A DNA stretch of 64,000 nucleotides from Lentisphaerota bacterium (GTDB lineage Bacteria > Verrucomicrobiota > Lentisphaeria > Victivallales > Victivallaceae). The notes under the pieces were generated by a model. That model searched no databases. It was not told the origin of the DNA and worked only from the letters and a program-made list of their open reading frames with translations. Position numbers and translations under genes: made by a program. The stretch spans positions 16,261 through 80,260 of the forward strand of contig SUWF01000010.1 in NCBI GenBank assembly GCA_015061575.1. The letters run 5' to 3'. Below are positions 27,572 through 36,609 of this stretch, piece by piece (positions within the stretch are counted from its first letter, which is position 1; each line of letters opens with the position of its first letter).

Positions 27572-29143
27572 TCAACACTCCTTTTTTCTGGATTTGATGC
27601 TGGAATAAAATTCACGGGGTTCCGGTGCCCGGGTGAGGATCGAACCCGCAAGATATATCACGCCAAAAAAGATTACTCCCCCCACCGTAAGCAAGAGGTC
27701 ATTGGGCAGCAGCTGTCGGAGCGCTTGCGGCGCACAAATAATTGGCAGCACACCGGCTGCCGCCCAGCTTACTGAGCGGATCATGGTGCAGGCTATTTGC
27801 CGGTAATCCGGCGAAAAGTTTTCCCGGCGCAGGGTATAGAGCAGCAAAAAATTGTTGAGCATCTGGCTGATAACGGTAGCCAGGGCAATTCCGCCCTGCC
27901 GGAGCGGAAACATCAGCAATATACTTAAAGGTATATTTAAAACAATGCACGTCAGGGATATTTTCAGCGGCGTATTCATTTTTTTGCGGGCGTAAAAAGC
28001 CGGCAATATGACTTTTGCCGCACAAAATGCAGGTATCCCCATTGCGTAGAAAAAGAGTGCCGAAGCAGTCGCCTGCACATTGACTTCGGTGAACTTTCCG
28101 CCCATAAAAAGCAGCCGGATCAACGGTTCCCGGTAGGCGATCATAAATATAGCCAGCGGGGCGCAGAAAAACCACACATAACGCAGTCCCAAAGTCATAT
28201 CGTCCAGCATTTCGTCATATTTTTTATTGGCGGCCGCCCGGGACATATCGGCCATCAGCACGCTGCCCAGGGCGATCGCCACGATCCCGATGGGCAGATA
28301 GACCAGGCGCTCGGTGTAATTCAGAGCCGGAACCGCGTATGCGCCCACCCAACAGGCAATGGAGCGGTCAACTAAAAAGCTCAACTGGCTGGCACCGCCG
28401 CTGATCATGCCGGGCAAAGTGAGCGTGTAAAGTTCTTGGCAGATACTTTTAGCCGGGCGTTCAGCGCTCCGGAAAATCGGAAAAACACCATATTTTTTCA
28501 GCAGCCACCCCAGCATGAGCAGCTGCAGCGCTCCGGAAACAACCACTCCAACTGTCAGCAGCAGCAGGATAGAGCGATTGTTTTGAAAGCTTATGTATTG
28601 CCCCGCCCAGAGCAAGCCAATCAAAACAATGTTCAGGATCAAGGCGTTGAGCGAGGCCAGAAAAAAGACCTTGCGGGTATTCACCACCGCCGTCATGACG
28701 CCGACCAGGCAGATAAATATGGCGTATGGCATCAAAAGCGGCAGGATCTGCATGGCATTTTTTACATAGTCAGGTACCTGGCAACAGTTGCCGATTAAAA
28801 AACCGATGATACTGACAATTATGGTAATAACAGTCAGCAGCCCGGTCAGCACGGCCAGCACCAGTGCCAGCTGGCGGCGGACTTCGTTAAGACCTTTTTC
28901 GGCTTCAGTGTGCGACAGCATGGGGATCAACGCCTGCGACAAAGCTCCTTCGCCGAACAGCCGCCGGAATAAATTAGGAATCAAAAACGCCAGCTGCCAG
29001 CTGGTGGCCAACGCTGCTCCGCCCAGCACCCGGGCTTCGAGGATCACCCGGAACAAGCCCAGAATACGGGCCAGCAAAGTTGCCGCAGCGGAACCGAATG
29101 AGCCCCGCAGGATACTGCGTTTATTTTCGCTGATCTGACTCAA
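27572..29143 (-). CDS. murJ: Lipid II flippase MurJ (MviN family)
   Basis: A 523-residue inner-membrane protein with about 14 hydrophobic segments that flips lipid II outward for peptidoglycan synthesis. The family start is RGSFGSAAATLLARILGLFR, and FLIPNLFRRLFGEGALSQA carries the conserved arginines and GEGA motif. AAGGATAA precedes the ATG. It heads a minus-strand pair with nadE and is divergent from the methionine synthase genes. Confidence 0.95.
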   Translation of the reverse strand: MSQISENKRSILRGSFGSAAATLLARILGLFRVILEARVLGGAALATSWQLAFLIPNLFRRLFGEGALSQALIPMLSHTEAEKGLNEVRRQLALVLAVLTGLLTVITIIVSIIGFLIGNCCQVPDYVKNAMQILPLLMPYAIFICLVGVMTAVVNTRKVFFLASLNALILNIVLIGLLWAGQYISFQNNRSILLLLTVGVVVSGALQLLMLGWLLKKYGVFPIFRSAERPAKSICQELYTLTLPGMISGGASQLSFLVDRSIACWVGAYAVPALNYTERLVYLPIGIVAIALGSVLMADMSRAAANKKYDEMLDDMTLGLRYVWFFCAPLAIFMIAYREPLIRLLFMGGKFTEVNVQATASALFFYAMGIPAFCAAKVILPAFYARKKMNTPLKISLTCIVLNIPLSILLMFPLRQGGIALATVISQMLNNFLLLYTLRRENFSPDYRQIACTMIRSVSWAAAGVLPIICAPQALRQLLPNDLLLTVGGVIFFGVIYLAGSILTRAPEPREFYSSIKSRKKEC

Positions 29144-29226
29144 TTTATTTATCCTTGGCTGCCGTGTTGAATGAGATGCACTATACTATAATATAATATT
29201 GTTTTGCAATAGTAACAAATGTTTTG

Positions 29227-29255
29227 TTGCAGATTTCTGCAAAGAGTTGTATATT
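29227..29255 (+). promoter_or_regulatory. Promoter abutting the methionine synthase reactivation gene (possible leaderless start)
   Basis: TTGCAG, a 17-bp spacer and TATATT. The -10 box ends 5 bp before the ATG at 29261, so the predicted transcription start falls on or within one or two bases of the start codon. Confidence 0.5.
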
Positions 29256-29260
29256 ATCTT

Positions 29261-29905
29261 ATGGAAAAGTTTTTTAAATGTACAACAATCGATCCGCTGG
29301 TTTCGGCTCTGCCGGAAGCTGCGGTCTGGTCACGGCTGGGGCGCAACCGCTTTTTGAGCCGGATCACTCCGGCGATGGAAGTGCAGCTGAAAATGGCGAT
29401 GCTGCAGGCTGAATCGTTGTGCCGTCCCCGGGGGCGTTGGCGGCTGCTGCCGGTAAAAGTCTGTTCTGAGCAGCTCACATTATTGGATGGCAGCTGGCAG
29501 ATTTTCAGCGAGGCTTTTGCCCAATTTGCCGCCGGAGCGGATTTTTTGTGGCTGGGGGCGGTCACTATCGGCAGCGGGATCGCTGATTGGATAAAGTCGT
29601 CCGGCGATGATTTGACCACCAGTGTGGTCTACGATGCTGTAGGCAGTGAATGTGCAGATCAGGCGTTGGCAAATTTGCAGCAGATAGCAGCGCAGAGTTT
29701 GCGGCGATATGGCTTGGAACTTGCTCACCGGCGTTTTTCCATTGGTTACGGTCAGGTGGATTTGCAGCATCAGCAGCGGGTGTTTGAGCTGTTGGAACTG
29801 CACGATTTGGGCATGAGTTTGAGCGAAAGCTGTATCATGCAGCCCGAAAAATCCGTGACCGCTTTTGCCAGAGTAAAACAAATCAATGTTCAGAATATGG
29901 AGTAG
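29261..29905 (+). CDS. Stand-alone methionine synthase activation (AdoMet-binding) domain protein
   Basis: A 214-residue protein resembling the C-terminal reactivation domain of cobalamin methionine synthase as a separate chain. The AdoMet-binding RFSIGYGQ matches the family R-x3-GY motif, and GMSLSESCIMQPEKSVTAFARV matches the distal core (S/T-ES-x-M-x-P-x-KSV). It would present AdoMet to oxidised cob(II)alamin on MetH, with a flavodoxin-like reductant. It lies 5 bp before metH, which lacks this domain. No ribosome binding site is visible, and a promoter abuts the ATG. An in-frame ATG at 29219 lies upstream of that promoter. Confidence 0.85.
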   Translation: MEKFFKCTTIDPLVSALPEAAVWSRLGRNRFLSRITPAMEVQLKMAMLQAESLCRPRGRWRLLPVKVCSEQLTLLDGSWQIFSEAFAQFAAGADFLWLGAVTIGSGIADWIKSSGDDLTTSVVYDAVGSECADQALANLQQIAAQSLRRYGLELAHRRFSIGYGQVDLQHQQRVFELLELHDLGMSLSESCIMQPEKSVTAFARVKQINVQNME

Positions 29906-29910
29906 AGCTT

Positions 29911-32337
29911 ATGATGACAAGAAATGAATTCCGCCAGTGGTGCAGCGAAGCTGTCCGGATCCTGGACGGAGCCACCGGTACAGAGTTGATCAAACAGGGG
30001 ATGCCTTCCGGAGTGGCGCCGGAGTTGTGGGTGTCTGAACATCCGGAAGCGATCACACTCGTGCAGCAGGCTTACGCCTCCGCCGGCAGCGATATTGTTT
30101 ACACGCCGACTTTTGGCGGCAACGAAATCAAACTTGCCGAGTTCGGCCTGGCTGACCGGGCCTTTGAGCTAAATAAACGTCTGGCCGAAATTTCCATTCA
30201 AGCTGTACGGCATCTGGGGGTGCGGGTTTTTGGCGATATGGCTCCGACCGGCAAATTTGTGGAACCATCCGGCGAGCTGGCTTTTGAAGATGCTGTGAGT
30301 ATCTTCAAGCATCAGGCCGAAGCACTGGCCGCTGCCGATGTGGATGGTTTTGTGATTGAAACAATGATGGATCTGCAGGAAGCCCGGGCCGCCTTGATCG
30401 CTGTGCGGGAAGTTGCGCCCGATGCACCGGTGATGGTGACTTTGACTTTTGACAGCTCTCAGCGCACTCTGACCGGCTGCACGCCGGAAGCTGCGTTGGT
30501 GACTTTGCAGAGCTTGGGTGCCGATGCGTTTGGCTGCAACTGCTCCACCGGTCCGGCGGATATGGCCAAACTTTTAAGCTCCATCAAACAATATGCGCAG
30601 ATACCGTTGATCGCCAAGCCCAACGCCGGTCTGCCGATGCTCAAAGATGGCAAAACCGTTTTTAATATGAACGATAAAATGTTTGCTGAATATGTTCCGC
30701 AACTGCTGGATAGCGCTGTGAATCTGCTGGGCGGATGCTGTGGAACTACGCCGCAACATATTGCCGCAGCGGCCGCCGCAGTGCGCCAACAGAAATCCTG
30801 GCAGCTGCAGCGTGGCAGTGCCGCCGGGGTGATTTCCAGCAACCGCAAAGTTCACGCTATGCGCTATGATGGAAATTTTACGGTGATCGGCGAACGCATC
30901 AATCCCACCGGCAAAAAAGCTTTGCAGGCGGAGCTGCGCAGCGATTCCACGACAATGGCGCTGCAGTTTGCTTTGGAACAGCAATCGGCGGGAGCGCAGG
31001 TTCTGGATGTCAATATGGGGTTGTCCGGCGTGGATGAAAAAGCTTTGATGCGCAAGGTGGTTCTGCAGACGGTACGGGCAGTGGATACGCCTTTGTGCAT
31101 AGATTCAACTTCGCCGGAGGTGGTGGAAGCCGCCTTGCGGGTATATCCCGGTCGGGCGCTGCTCAATTCCATATCCTGGGAAAAAGAACGGATCGAAAAA
31201 GTTCTGCCGATCGCTGCCCGTTACGGCGCCATGCTTATATTGCTGCCGCTGTCGGATGACGGTTTGCCGGAGGATTGCGCCGGGCGGATCGCTGTGCTGG
31301 AAAAATTGCTGAATGAGGTCGCACGTTACGGTTATGCGTTATCTGATGTGGCAGTCGATGCGTTGATCATGGCGATTTCGGCCGCACCGGCTGCGGGGAA
31401 TGCGGCTTTGGATTTTATGAGTTATTGTCACAATACGCTTAAAGTGAATACGGTTTGCGGTTTATCCAATATCAGTTTCGGGTTGCCCAACCGGATGCTG
31501 ATCAACCGGACTTTTCTGACCATGGCCATGAGCCGGGGACTTAATATGGCCATTGCCAATCCGATGAACAGCGATTTTATGGCCACGATCAAAGCGGCCG
31601 AAGCGGTCAACGGGCATGATCCGGATATGCGCAGCTATTTAGCCAGTCAGAGCAATGCTCAAACAGTACCGGCAGCTGCCGGCGAAAGCAATCAGCTTGC
31701 GGCCGAAGAAAAGTGTTATCGGGCTATTTTGCACGGCGATGCTGCAGCCGCAGTCAAGGCGGTGGCGGAGGTGCTTTCTGCCGGGGCAACTGCGCCCCGT
31801 AAGCTGCTGGATGATTATTTGCTGACTGCAATCGCCGAAGTTGGTAAGAAATTTGAAAGCAAAGAGTATTTTCTGCCGCAGCTGCTGGCCGGAGCCGAAG
31901 CTCTGCAGCAGGCGATAAAAATTTTGGAATCATCGCTGCAGGATGAAGTCAGCTCCAGCGGTCCCAAAGAAAAATTTATTATTGCTACAGTCAAGGGCGA
32001 TATTCACGACATCGGCAAAAATATCACCGCCTTGATGCTGCGCAACAATGGATTTGAAGTCATTGATCTGGGCAAGGACGTTGCTGCGGAGTGTATCGTG
32101 GAACGGGCGCTGGCTGAAAATTGCCGTTTGATCGGTCTTTCGGCCCTGATGACTACGACTATGAGCGAAATGCCCAAAGTCATAGCTTTGGCGCAGGAAC
32201 GGAATTTGCAGGCTGATTTTATCGTTGGCGGAGCCGTGGTCGATGCAGCTTTTGCCCGGGAAATCAACGCAGCTTATGCTGCCGATGCTATGATGTGCGT
32301 GCGCGTTGCGCAGGAGCTGATTGGCCGTCAAAAGTAA
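29911..32337 (+). CDS. metH: Cobalamin-dependent methionine synthase lacking the activation domain
   Basis: An 808-residue enzyme transferring methyl from methyl-THF to homocysteine through cobalamin. The N-terminal homocysteine domain has LDGATGTELI and the zinc cysteines in GCNCS and GGCCGTTP; the pterin domain starts at IGERINPTGKKAL; the cobalamin cap and Rossmann domains have FLPQLLAGAEALQQA and the base-off motif DIHDIG with cobalt-ligand H699. The chain ends after the B12 domain at about 800 residues instead of 1200, so the activation domain is supplied by the upstream gene. GGAGTAGAG precedes tandem ATGs at 29911 and 29914. Confidence 0.95.
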   Translation: MMTRNEFRQWCSEAVRILDGATGTELIKQGMPSGVAPELWVSEHPEAITLVQQAYASAGSDIVYTPTFGGNEIKLAEFGLADRAFELNKRLAEISIQAVRHLGVRVFGDMAPTGKFVEPSGELAFEDAVSIFKHQAEALAAADVDGFVIETMMDLQEARAALIAVREVAPDAPVMVTLTFDSSQRTLTGCTPEAALVTLQSLGADAFGCNCSTGPADMAKLLSSIKQYAQIPLIAKPNAGLPMLKDGKTVFNMNDKMFAEYVPQLLDSAVNLLGGCCGTTPQHIAAAAAAVRQQKSWQLQRGSAAGVISSNRKVHAMRYDGNFTVIGERINPTGKKALQAELRSDSTTMALQFALEQQSAGAQVLDVNMGLSGVDEKALMRKVVLQTVRAVDTPLCIDSTSPEVVEAALRVYPGRALLNSISWEKERIEKVLPIAARYGAMLILLPLSDDGLPEDCAGRIAVLEKLLNEVARYGYALSDVAVDALIMAISAAPAAGNAALDFMSYCHNTLKVNTVCGLSNISFGLPNRMLINRTFLTMAMSRGLNMAIANPMNSDFMATIKAAEAVNGHDPDMRSYLASQSNAQTVPAAAGESNQLAAEEKCYRAILHGDAAAAVKAVAEVLSAGATAPRKLLDDYLLTAIAEVGKKFESKEYFLPQLLAGAEALQQAIKILESSLQDEVSSSGPKEKFIIATVKGDIHDIGKNITALMLRNNGFEVIDLGKDVAAECIVERALAENCRLIGLSALMTTTMSEMPKVIALAQERNLQADFIVGGAVVDAAFAREINAAYAADAMMCVRVAQELIGRQK

Positions 32338-32399
32338 CATTCAACGGCACTTGACAGAGTTTTTGCACTATAAAATCATAAAAAAAAGCACAAAAAGAT

Positions 32400-32427
32400 T
32401 TGACAAATCGCTTTTATTGGCTATATT
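32400..32427 (+). promoter_or_regulatory. Near-consensus sigma-70 promoter for the acidic zinc-ribbon gene
   Basis: TTGACA, a 16-bp spacer and TATATT, with a 5' UTR of about 41 nt before the ATG at 32475. It is among the strongest promoter matches in the window. Confidence 0.65.
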
Positions 32428-32474
32428 GCTCAAAGTTAAGCGAATTACGATTGAGTAAAATCAGGAGAAAAGTT

Positions 32475-32759
32475 ATGACTATTTGCCGTTATTGCATGGC
32501 CGAAGTTTCAGAACGTGAGATCGAAGCCGAAGATGGATGCTGTCCGGAATGTGGAGCTTTGCTCTCCGCTGGCGGTGGTTATCTGGGGGACGAAGAAGGT
32601 TACGACGATATCGACGAACTGGAAGATGATGAATTCGGTTATCTGGATGACGAAGACGAATACGATGATGATGTGTATGACGACGATGCGTTCTATGAAG
32701 ATGACGATGATTTTGACGACTTTGATGATGATTTAGATGAAGACGACGACGATTTCTGA
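32475..32759 (+). CDS. Small zinc-ribbon protein with a highly acidic Asp/Glu tail (94 aa)
   Basis: The first 35 residues carry two cysteine pairs, CRYC (about 4-7) and CCPEC (about 23-27), a typical zinc ribbon. The remaining 60 residues are almost wholly Asp, Glu, Tyr and Phe, giving a very low pI. The start has AGGAGAAAAG upstream; the open frame reaches back to 32400, but that part overlaps the promoter. Its own near-consensus promoter and terminator suggest a highly expressed monocistronic gene. The function is unknown; acidic tails of this kind often bind basic proteins, cations or ribosomes. Confidence 0.75.
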   Translation: MTICRYCMAEVSEREIEAEDGCCPECGALLSAGGGYLGDEEGYDDIDELEDDEFGYLDDEDEYDDDVYDDDAFYEDDDDFDDFDDDLDEDDDDF

Positions 32760-32790
32760 TAGTTCCAGAATAGTTTGAACGCAATTAAAA

Positions 32791-32837
32791 CGGAGCTGTG
32801 GGAAGCTGACAGGCTTGAACCGCAGCTCTGTTTTTTT
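32791..32837 (+). terminator. Intrinsic terminator after the acidic zinc-ribbon gene
   Basis: CGGAGCTGTGG and CCGCAGCTCTG form an 11-bp stem with one mismatch and wobble pairs, then TTTTTTT. Confidence 0.75.
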
Positions 32838-33011
32838 GTAAAAAACTTCATGCTGACATATATTCCAGCGCCCCCCGCAGCGGGGTGAACCCCATGAGTT
32901 AAATCAATCAATTTTACGAAAATAGTCGGAAAAATCCATTTTCAGGCGGTATTTTTATACATTTTTGACCCTTTTGCAGTGCTATTTTGTTATTTTTTTA
33001 TAAAATCGCTA
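32838..33011. other. AT-rich gap without a gene
   Basis: No convincing reading frame. It holds a small GC-rich hairpin (CCCCGCAGCGGGG, about 32874-32886) followed by T-rich sequence leading to the promoter of the prepilin-like gene. Confidence 0.5.
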
Positions 33012-33040
33012 TTGTTTTTTCATTTTTAAATTTGTATAAT
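33012..33040 (+). promoter_or_regulatory. Promoter of the prepilin-like gene at 33092
   Basis: TTGTTT, a 17-bp spacer and a consensus TATAAT, giving a 5' UTR of about 45 nt. Confidence 0.55.
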
Positions 33041-33091
33041 ATTTTACAGATGAAACAAAAGTGTAACCTTAAAATATCAGGAAGTTGGAGT

Positions 33092-33925
33092 ATGAAAAAT
33101 AGCAGCAAAGTATCCGGATTGATGTATGGGGAATATAAAAACTCTTATAAGCGGTTCACTTTGATCGAACTTCTGGTTGTTATTGCGATAATTGCTATTT
33201 TGGCAGCGATGCTGCTGCCGGCGCTTTCGGCGGCCCGGGAGCGGGGCAAGGTTGCTACCTGTACATCCAACGTCAAAACTCTGGCGCTGGCCCAGAATAT
33301 GTATGCCGATGATAACGGAGATGATTATCCTATTCTGACCAGTCCGACCAATGGTTTTGTCGATCAGCTGGCCATGACCCAGTATCTGCTGGACGGCAAA
33401 GCGTTGATCTGTCCTTCTGCTGACGATAAATGGCTGAGCAAAAGACCTACGTTGAGCAATCATGAATCGATAGTTGCAGGCAGCACCGGCACTTATATCT
33501 TTGTCGGCGGTTTCGGCAAGCTGGCACTGACTGCGCCCCGGGAAAAATGGACGCAATGGAATTGGGGCGGTTATGGACGTTTTGTGATCTATTACGTCTT
33601 TGCCAAAAGCATTGCCGCTGATCTCGAAGAACACGGCACTTATATTTACAACCGGCAAATGGCCGAAAACGGTCAGGCGCTTTCGCCGGATGCACAGCCT
33701 ATTGTAATGGATGCGTGCAACTTGAAAAGCGACACTGACCGGCGCTGGCTCCCTTACGGCGGCGCCAATGCCGTCGGTGGTGATGGCTACTGCATGAGCA
33801 ATCATAACGGAGATCTTTCCAATATCGGCTTTGTTGACGGCCATGCCGAAACCCGCCAGCGCAGCGAAATGAAGGCGCGCGCCTGCGACGGCAACTCCGG
33901 TAACGGCGGACTGTTCGGCTGGTGA
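33092..33925 (+). CDS. Prepilin-type N-terminal methylation-domain protein (DUF1559-like pseudopilin)
   Basis: A 277-residue protein with a type IV pilin-like N-terminus at about residues 23-50: [17 protein letters not shown], a hydrophobic helix, then [14 protein letters not shown]. The glutamate at +5 is present, but the residue before the mature Phe is Arg instead of Gly. The C-terminus has [18 protein letters not shown], close to the H-X9-DG motif of the DUF1559 family. These proteins are abundant in Lentisphaerae and Planctomycetes and are thought to sit in the envelope; their role is unknown. The start is chosen at 33092 (GGAG and AGGAAG upstream) over earlier in-frame ATGs. Confidence 0.85.
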   Translation: MKNSSKVSGLMYGEYKNSYKRFTLIELLVVIAIIAILAAMLLPALSAARERGKVATCTSNVKTLALAQNMYADDNGDDYPILTSPTNGFVDQLAMTQYLLDGKALICPSADDKWLSKRPTLSNHESIVAGSTGTYIFVGGFGKLALTAPREKWTQWNWGGYGRFVIYYVFAKSIAADLEEHGTYIYNRQMAENGQALSPDAQPIVMDACNLKSDTDRRWLPYGGANAVGGDGYCMSNHNGDLSNIGFVDGHAETRQRSEMKARACDGNSGNGGLFGW

Positions 33926-33964
33926 TCGGTCAGCGGGGTTTATTCTCAAAATAAATTGAAATTA

Positions 33965-33994
33965 CACTATTTGACTGCTGAAAGTCGAATAGTG
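33965..33994. promoter_or_regulatory. Perfect RNA-type stem-loop between the pseudopilin and secreted-protein genes
   Basis: CACTATTTGACT and AGTCGAATAGTG form a 12-bp stem (one G-U pair) with loop GCTGAA. There is no T tract after it, so it could be an operator or an mRNA element in the leader of the gene at 34036. Confidence 0.5.
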
Positions 33995-34035
33995 CGGAGG
34001 CTAACTGTAAAATTTTCAAGGAGGAAAAAATCAAA

Positions 34036-36609
34036 ATGTCCATCAAACACAAATTTTTAAGCTTGGCTGCATTGACCTGTGCTCTGGTGTTTTCTGCGGG
34101 GGCTGAGCAGCTGGAACTCTTTTCCGGATCAACCTTTCCAGCCGGATGGCAGCCGCAGCGCGGCAGCTGGAAATATGTAGCCAAAGCTGGCGAAAAATTA
34201 ACTCTGACAGACTTTGCCGATTGCAATGTCAAAGATAAAAAGCGTTACTCTTACAGTACGGTAAAACGGCTTAAACCTCTGGTCGGAGATTTTACCGTGG
34301 AGTGGCATTTGACTTATGATCAGCGAGATATGGCATTTGTGGGGCAGGCAGTCATCGCATTGCAGGATCGCTCCGGCAAAACTCTGGCGCTGGCCGGTTT
34401 GGTGGACAGCCGGAATTTTGCTCCGGCAGCCTATTATTTTGAATCCGGAGCTAATAAAAACGGTAAATATGCTGCTCCGCTGAAAGCCTCCGATAAATTT
34501 GTGATCAGCCGTTCCGGCAAGCAGTTGAAGTTTTTTGTTGGCAGCCGTCAAATTATGGTCTGCGATGCTCCGGAACAGGAACTTGCGCAGATAAAACTGA
34601 CTTTTGATTATGTAAAAGTCGCTGCCGATAAACGGGGTGAAGCCAGCCATTTTGCCGATTTTACGCTGGATAAACTGCTGATCAGATCCAGTGCTGTACC
34701 CGACTTGGCTGAGGAGGTAAAAGAAAAATTCTCAGGTGGAAAATTCAGCAGCGATTGGTATTCGCTGCCCGGATCGGTGCCGCTGAGTTTTGGCCAAAGT
34801 GAATATTTGCAGATCAATGGCTTTGATCCCGCAGTCACCGGTAAGAGCGAAAAAGCCACCTTCAAACATATTGTTGAACGCAGCTTTGGGCAACTGGATG
34901 GCGATTTTAATTTGCAGTGCCTTTTGGCGTGGGATCAGCGTGACCGGGCGTTTTGCGGCGTTGCCGAGCTGCGGCTGTTGGATATAAATGGCAAAACTGT
35001 AGTGCGTTTTGGGCTGGAAGATCCATGGAACGACCTCAAGTCCCGGCTGGTGGCATCCTGCGGGAATAAAAAGTTTGTCACCTTTGCTGCGATCGCTGGC
35101 GATGGCAAATTTACGGTGGTGCGTTCCGGCAATAAATACCGCCTGGCCATCCGGAATTGGCTGTTGCTGGAAGCCGAAGCGGAAGCTGTACCGGTCAATA
35201 AAGTGCAGCTGGCTTTTGTCTGGCACAAAAAGCCGCAGGAAAACAATAAAAAAACGTGGGCCCGGGCGACCCATTTTCTGGATTTTACCCTCAAAGAATT
35301 GAATATTCAAAGCGGTGCGCCGGCGGAACTGACTCAGCCGGTCGCCGCACCGCCGGAGCCGCCGACGGTTCCGTGGAAGCTGGATAAGCCGATCGTCAGC
35401 TATTGGGCCGGGCCGCCGATCAGCGAAAAAATGGCCCGGCAGCTGGCCGAAGGCGGCTACACTGTCGGCTGGGCAGAGGATGTTTTTGATTTGGATATGC
35501 TGCATAAATATGGTCTGAAAGCTTTTGCTGTATATAACCATCGGGTCAAAGTGCCGATCACGCCTGAAGAAGAAGTCAACTATCGGAACTGGATAAACAG
35601 CATCAAGGATCATCCTGCTTTATTCATGTATCATTGCGGTGATGAAATGCACGTTACCCGCAAGCAGCGGTTTGCGCAAATGGTGGCGCTGGCATCCAAA
35701 TATGATCCAAGGCATCCGACGTTCAACAATATGTATCCATTTGGTGTGAACCACAAAGATTTAGGGCTGCCGGACATCAAAGGGGTCAAAGAACTGTACT
35801 TTGCCCATTTGGAAGAAGCCCGGAAACTGTGCAAGCTCAAAGTGCTGAGCTATGATCTCTATCACTTTGGCAATACCGGGGATGCGGCTGGATTTTTCTT
35901 CAATCAGGCTATGATCCGGGAAAAAGCACTGGAGTGGAATGTGCCGAGTTTCAACATTGTGCAGGGCTGCCGGTGGCGGGCCAATTTGCGTGCGCCGTCA
36001 GAACATGAATACCGTTATCTGGGGTATGTGAGTTTGGCTTACGGTTCCAAAGGTATGTCCCCCTACGTTTACGGCTGGAAAGGTCATCAGGATGCCATGG
36101 TCGAACCGGTTTCCGGGGAGCCGCTCAAACTCTATTACGGAGCGATCCGCACGCATAAGGAATTTGTGGCGATCGCCGGAGAGTTGATGAATTTGCGTTC
36201 TTTGAGTGTTTATCATGCCGGAGAGCTGCCCATTGGCGGTGTTGCGCTGCCGGATGATGCCAAATTCACCTTGTCGCCCAAGCTGCCCAGCGGCAAGCGG
36301 CATGACAGTTTGGAGTGTTACTCCGAAGGCAATTGGACAGCACCTGAAGCATTTGCACTGTATCCGCCGGTCAAAGGTTTTCTGCTGGGATACTTCGGGC
36401 AGGGCAAGGACGCCGATCATGTATTGGTGGTAAACTTGGATTATCAGGAAAAACGCTCAACAACATTGCTTGCGCCGGGAGTTATGGAGCGGTTTGATCC
36501 GGCGCAGCGCAGTTGGAGCGCCGCCGGAAAAGATCGCATTGCATTATCAATCGAACCGGGCGGCGGCGTGCTGCTGCGTTTGCCGCCAGTAGCGAGTGCT
36601 GAGCGGTAG
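34036..36609 (+). CDS. Large secreted protein: two LamG-like domains plus a TIM-barrel glycosidase-like domain
   Basis: An 857-residue protein with a signal peptide (MSIKHKFLSLAALTCALVFSAGA). Residues about 25-215 and 235-430 are two related beta-rich domains that share the order FSGG/SxFPAGW, GDF-x-W/C, YDQRDMAF / WDQRDRAF, DRSGKT / DINGKT and HFADFTL / HFLDFTL, like DUF1080/LamG carbohydrate-binding modules. From about 450, KPIVSYWAGPP begins a probable TIM barrel with acidic residues in YHCGDEMHV and ends with a beta-sandwich-like tail. A glycan-active role in the periplasm or outside is inferred; no GH family could be named. AAGGAGG precedes the ATG. The stop codon lies inside a repeat element. 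Confidence 0.72.
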   Translation: MSIKHKFLSLAALTCALVFSAGAEQLELFSGSTFPAGWQPQRGSWKYVAKAGEKLTLTDFADCNVKDKKRYSYSTVKRLKPLVGDFTVEWHLTYDQRDMAFVGQAVIALQDRSGKTLALAGLVDSRNFAPAAYYFESGANKNGKYAAPLKASDKFVISRSGKQLKFFVGSRQIMVCDAPEQELAQIKLTFDYVKVAADKRGEASHFADFTLDKLLIRSSAVPDLAEEVKEKFSGGKFSSDWYSLPGSVPLSFGQSEYLQINGFDPAVTGKSEKATFKHIVERSFGQLDGDFNLQCLLAWDQRDRAFCGVAELRLLDINGKTVVRFGLEDPWNDLKSRLVASCGNKKFVTFAAIAGDGKFTVVRSGNKYRLAIRNWLLLEAEAEAVPVNKVQLAFVWHKKPQENNKKTWARATHFLDFTLKELNIQSGAPAELTQPVAAPPEPPTVPWKLDKPIVSYWAGPPISEKMARQLAEGGYTVGWAEDVFDLDMLHKYGLKAFAVYNHRVKVPITPEEEVNYRNWINSIKDHPALFMYHCGDEMHVTRKQRFAQMVALASKYDPRHPTFNNMYPFGVNHKDLGLPDIKGVKELYFAHLEEARKLCKLKVLSYDLYHFGNTGDAAGFFFNQAMIREKALEWNVPSFNIVQGCRWRANLRAPSEHEYRYLGYVSLAYGSKGMSPYVYGWKGHQDAMVEPVSGEPLKLYYGAIRTHKEFVAIAGELMNLRSLSVYHAGELPIGGVALPDDAKFTLSPKLPSGKRHDSLECYSEGNWTAPEAFALYPPVKGFLLGYFGQGKDADHVLVVNLDYQEKRSTTLLAPGVMERFDPAQRSWSAAGKDRIALSIEPGGGVLLRLPPVASAER

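Noticed and set aside
29144..29260. Cobalamin or SAM riboswitch before the methionine synthase genes
   Set aside because: The whole gap to murJ is only 117 bp and the promoter abuts the start codon, leaving no leader for a riboswitch.
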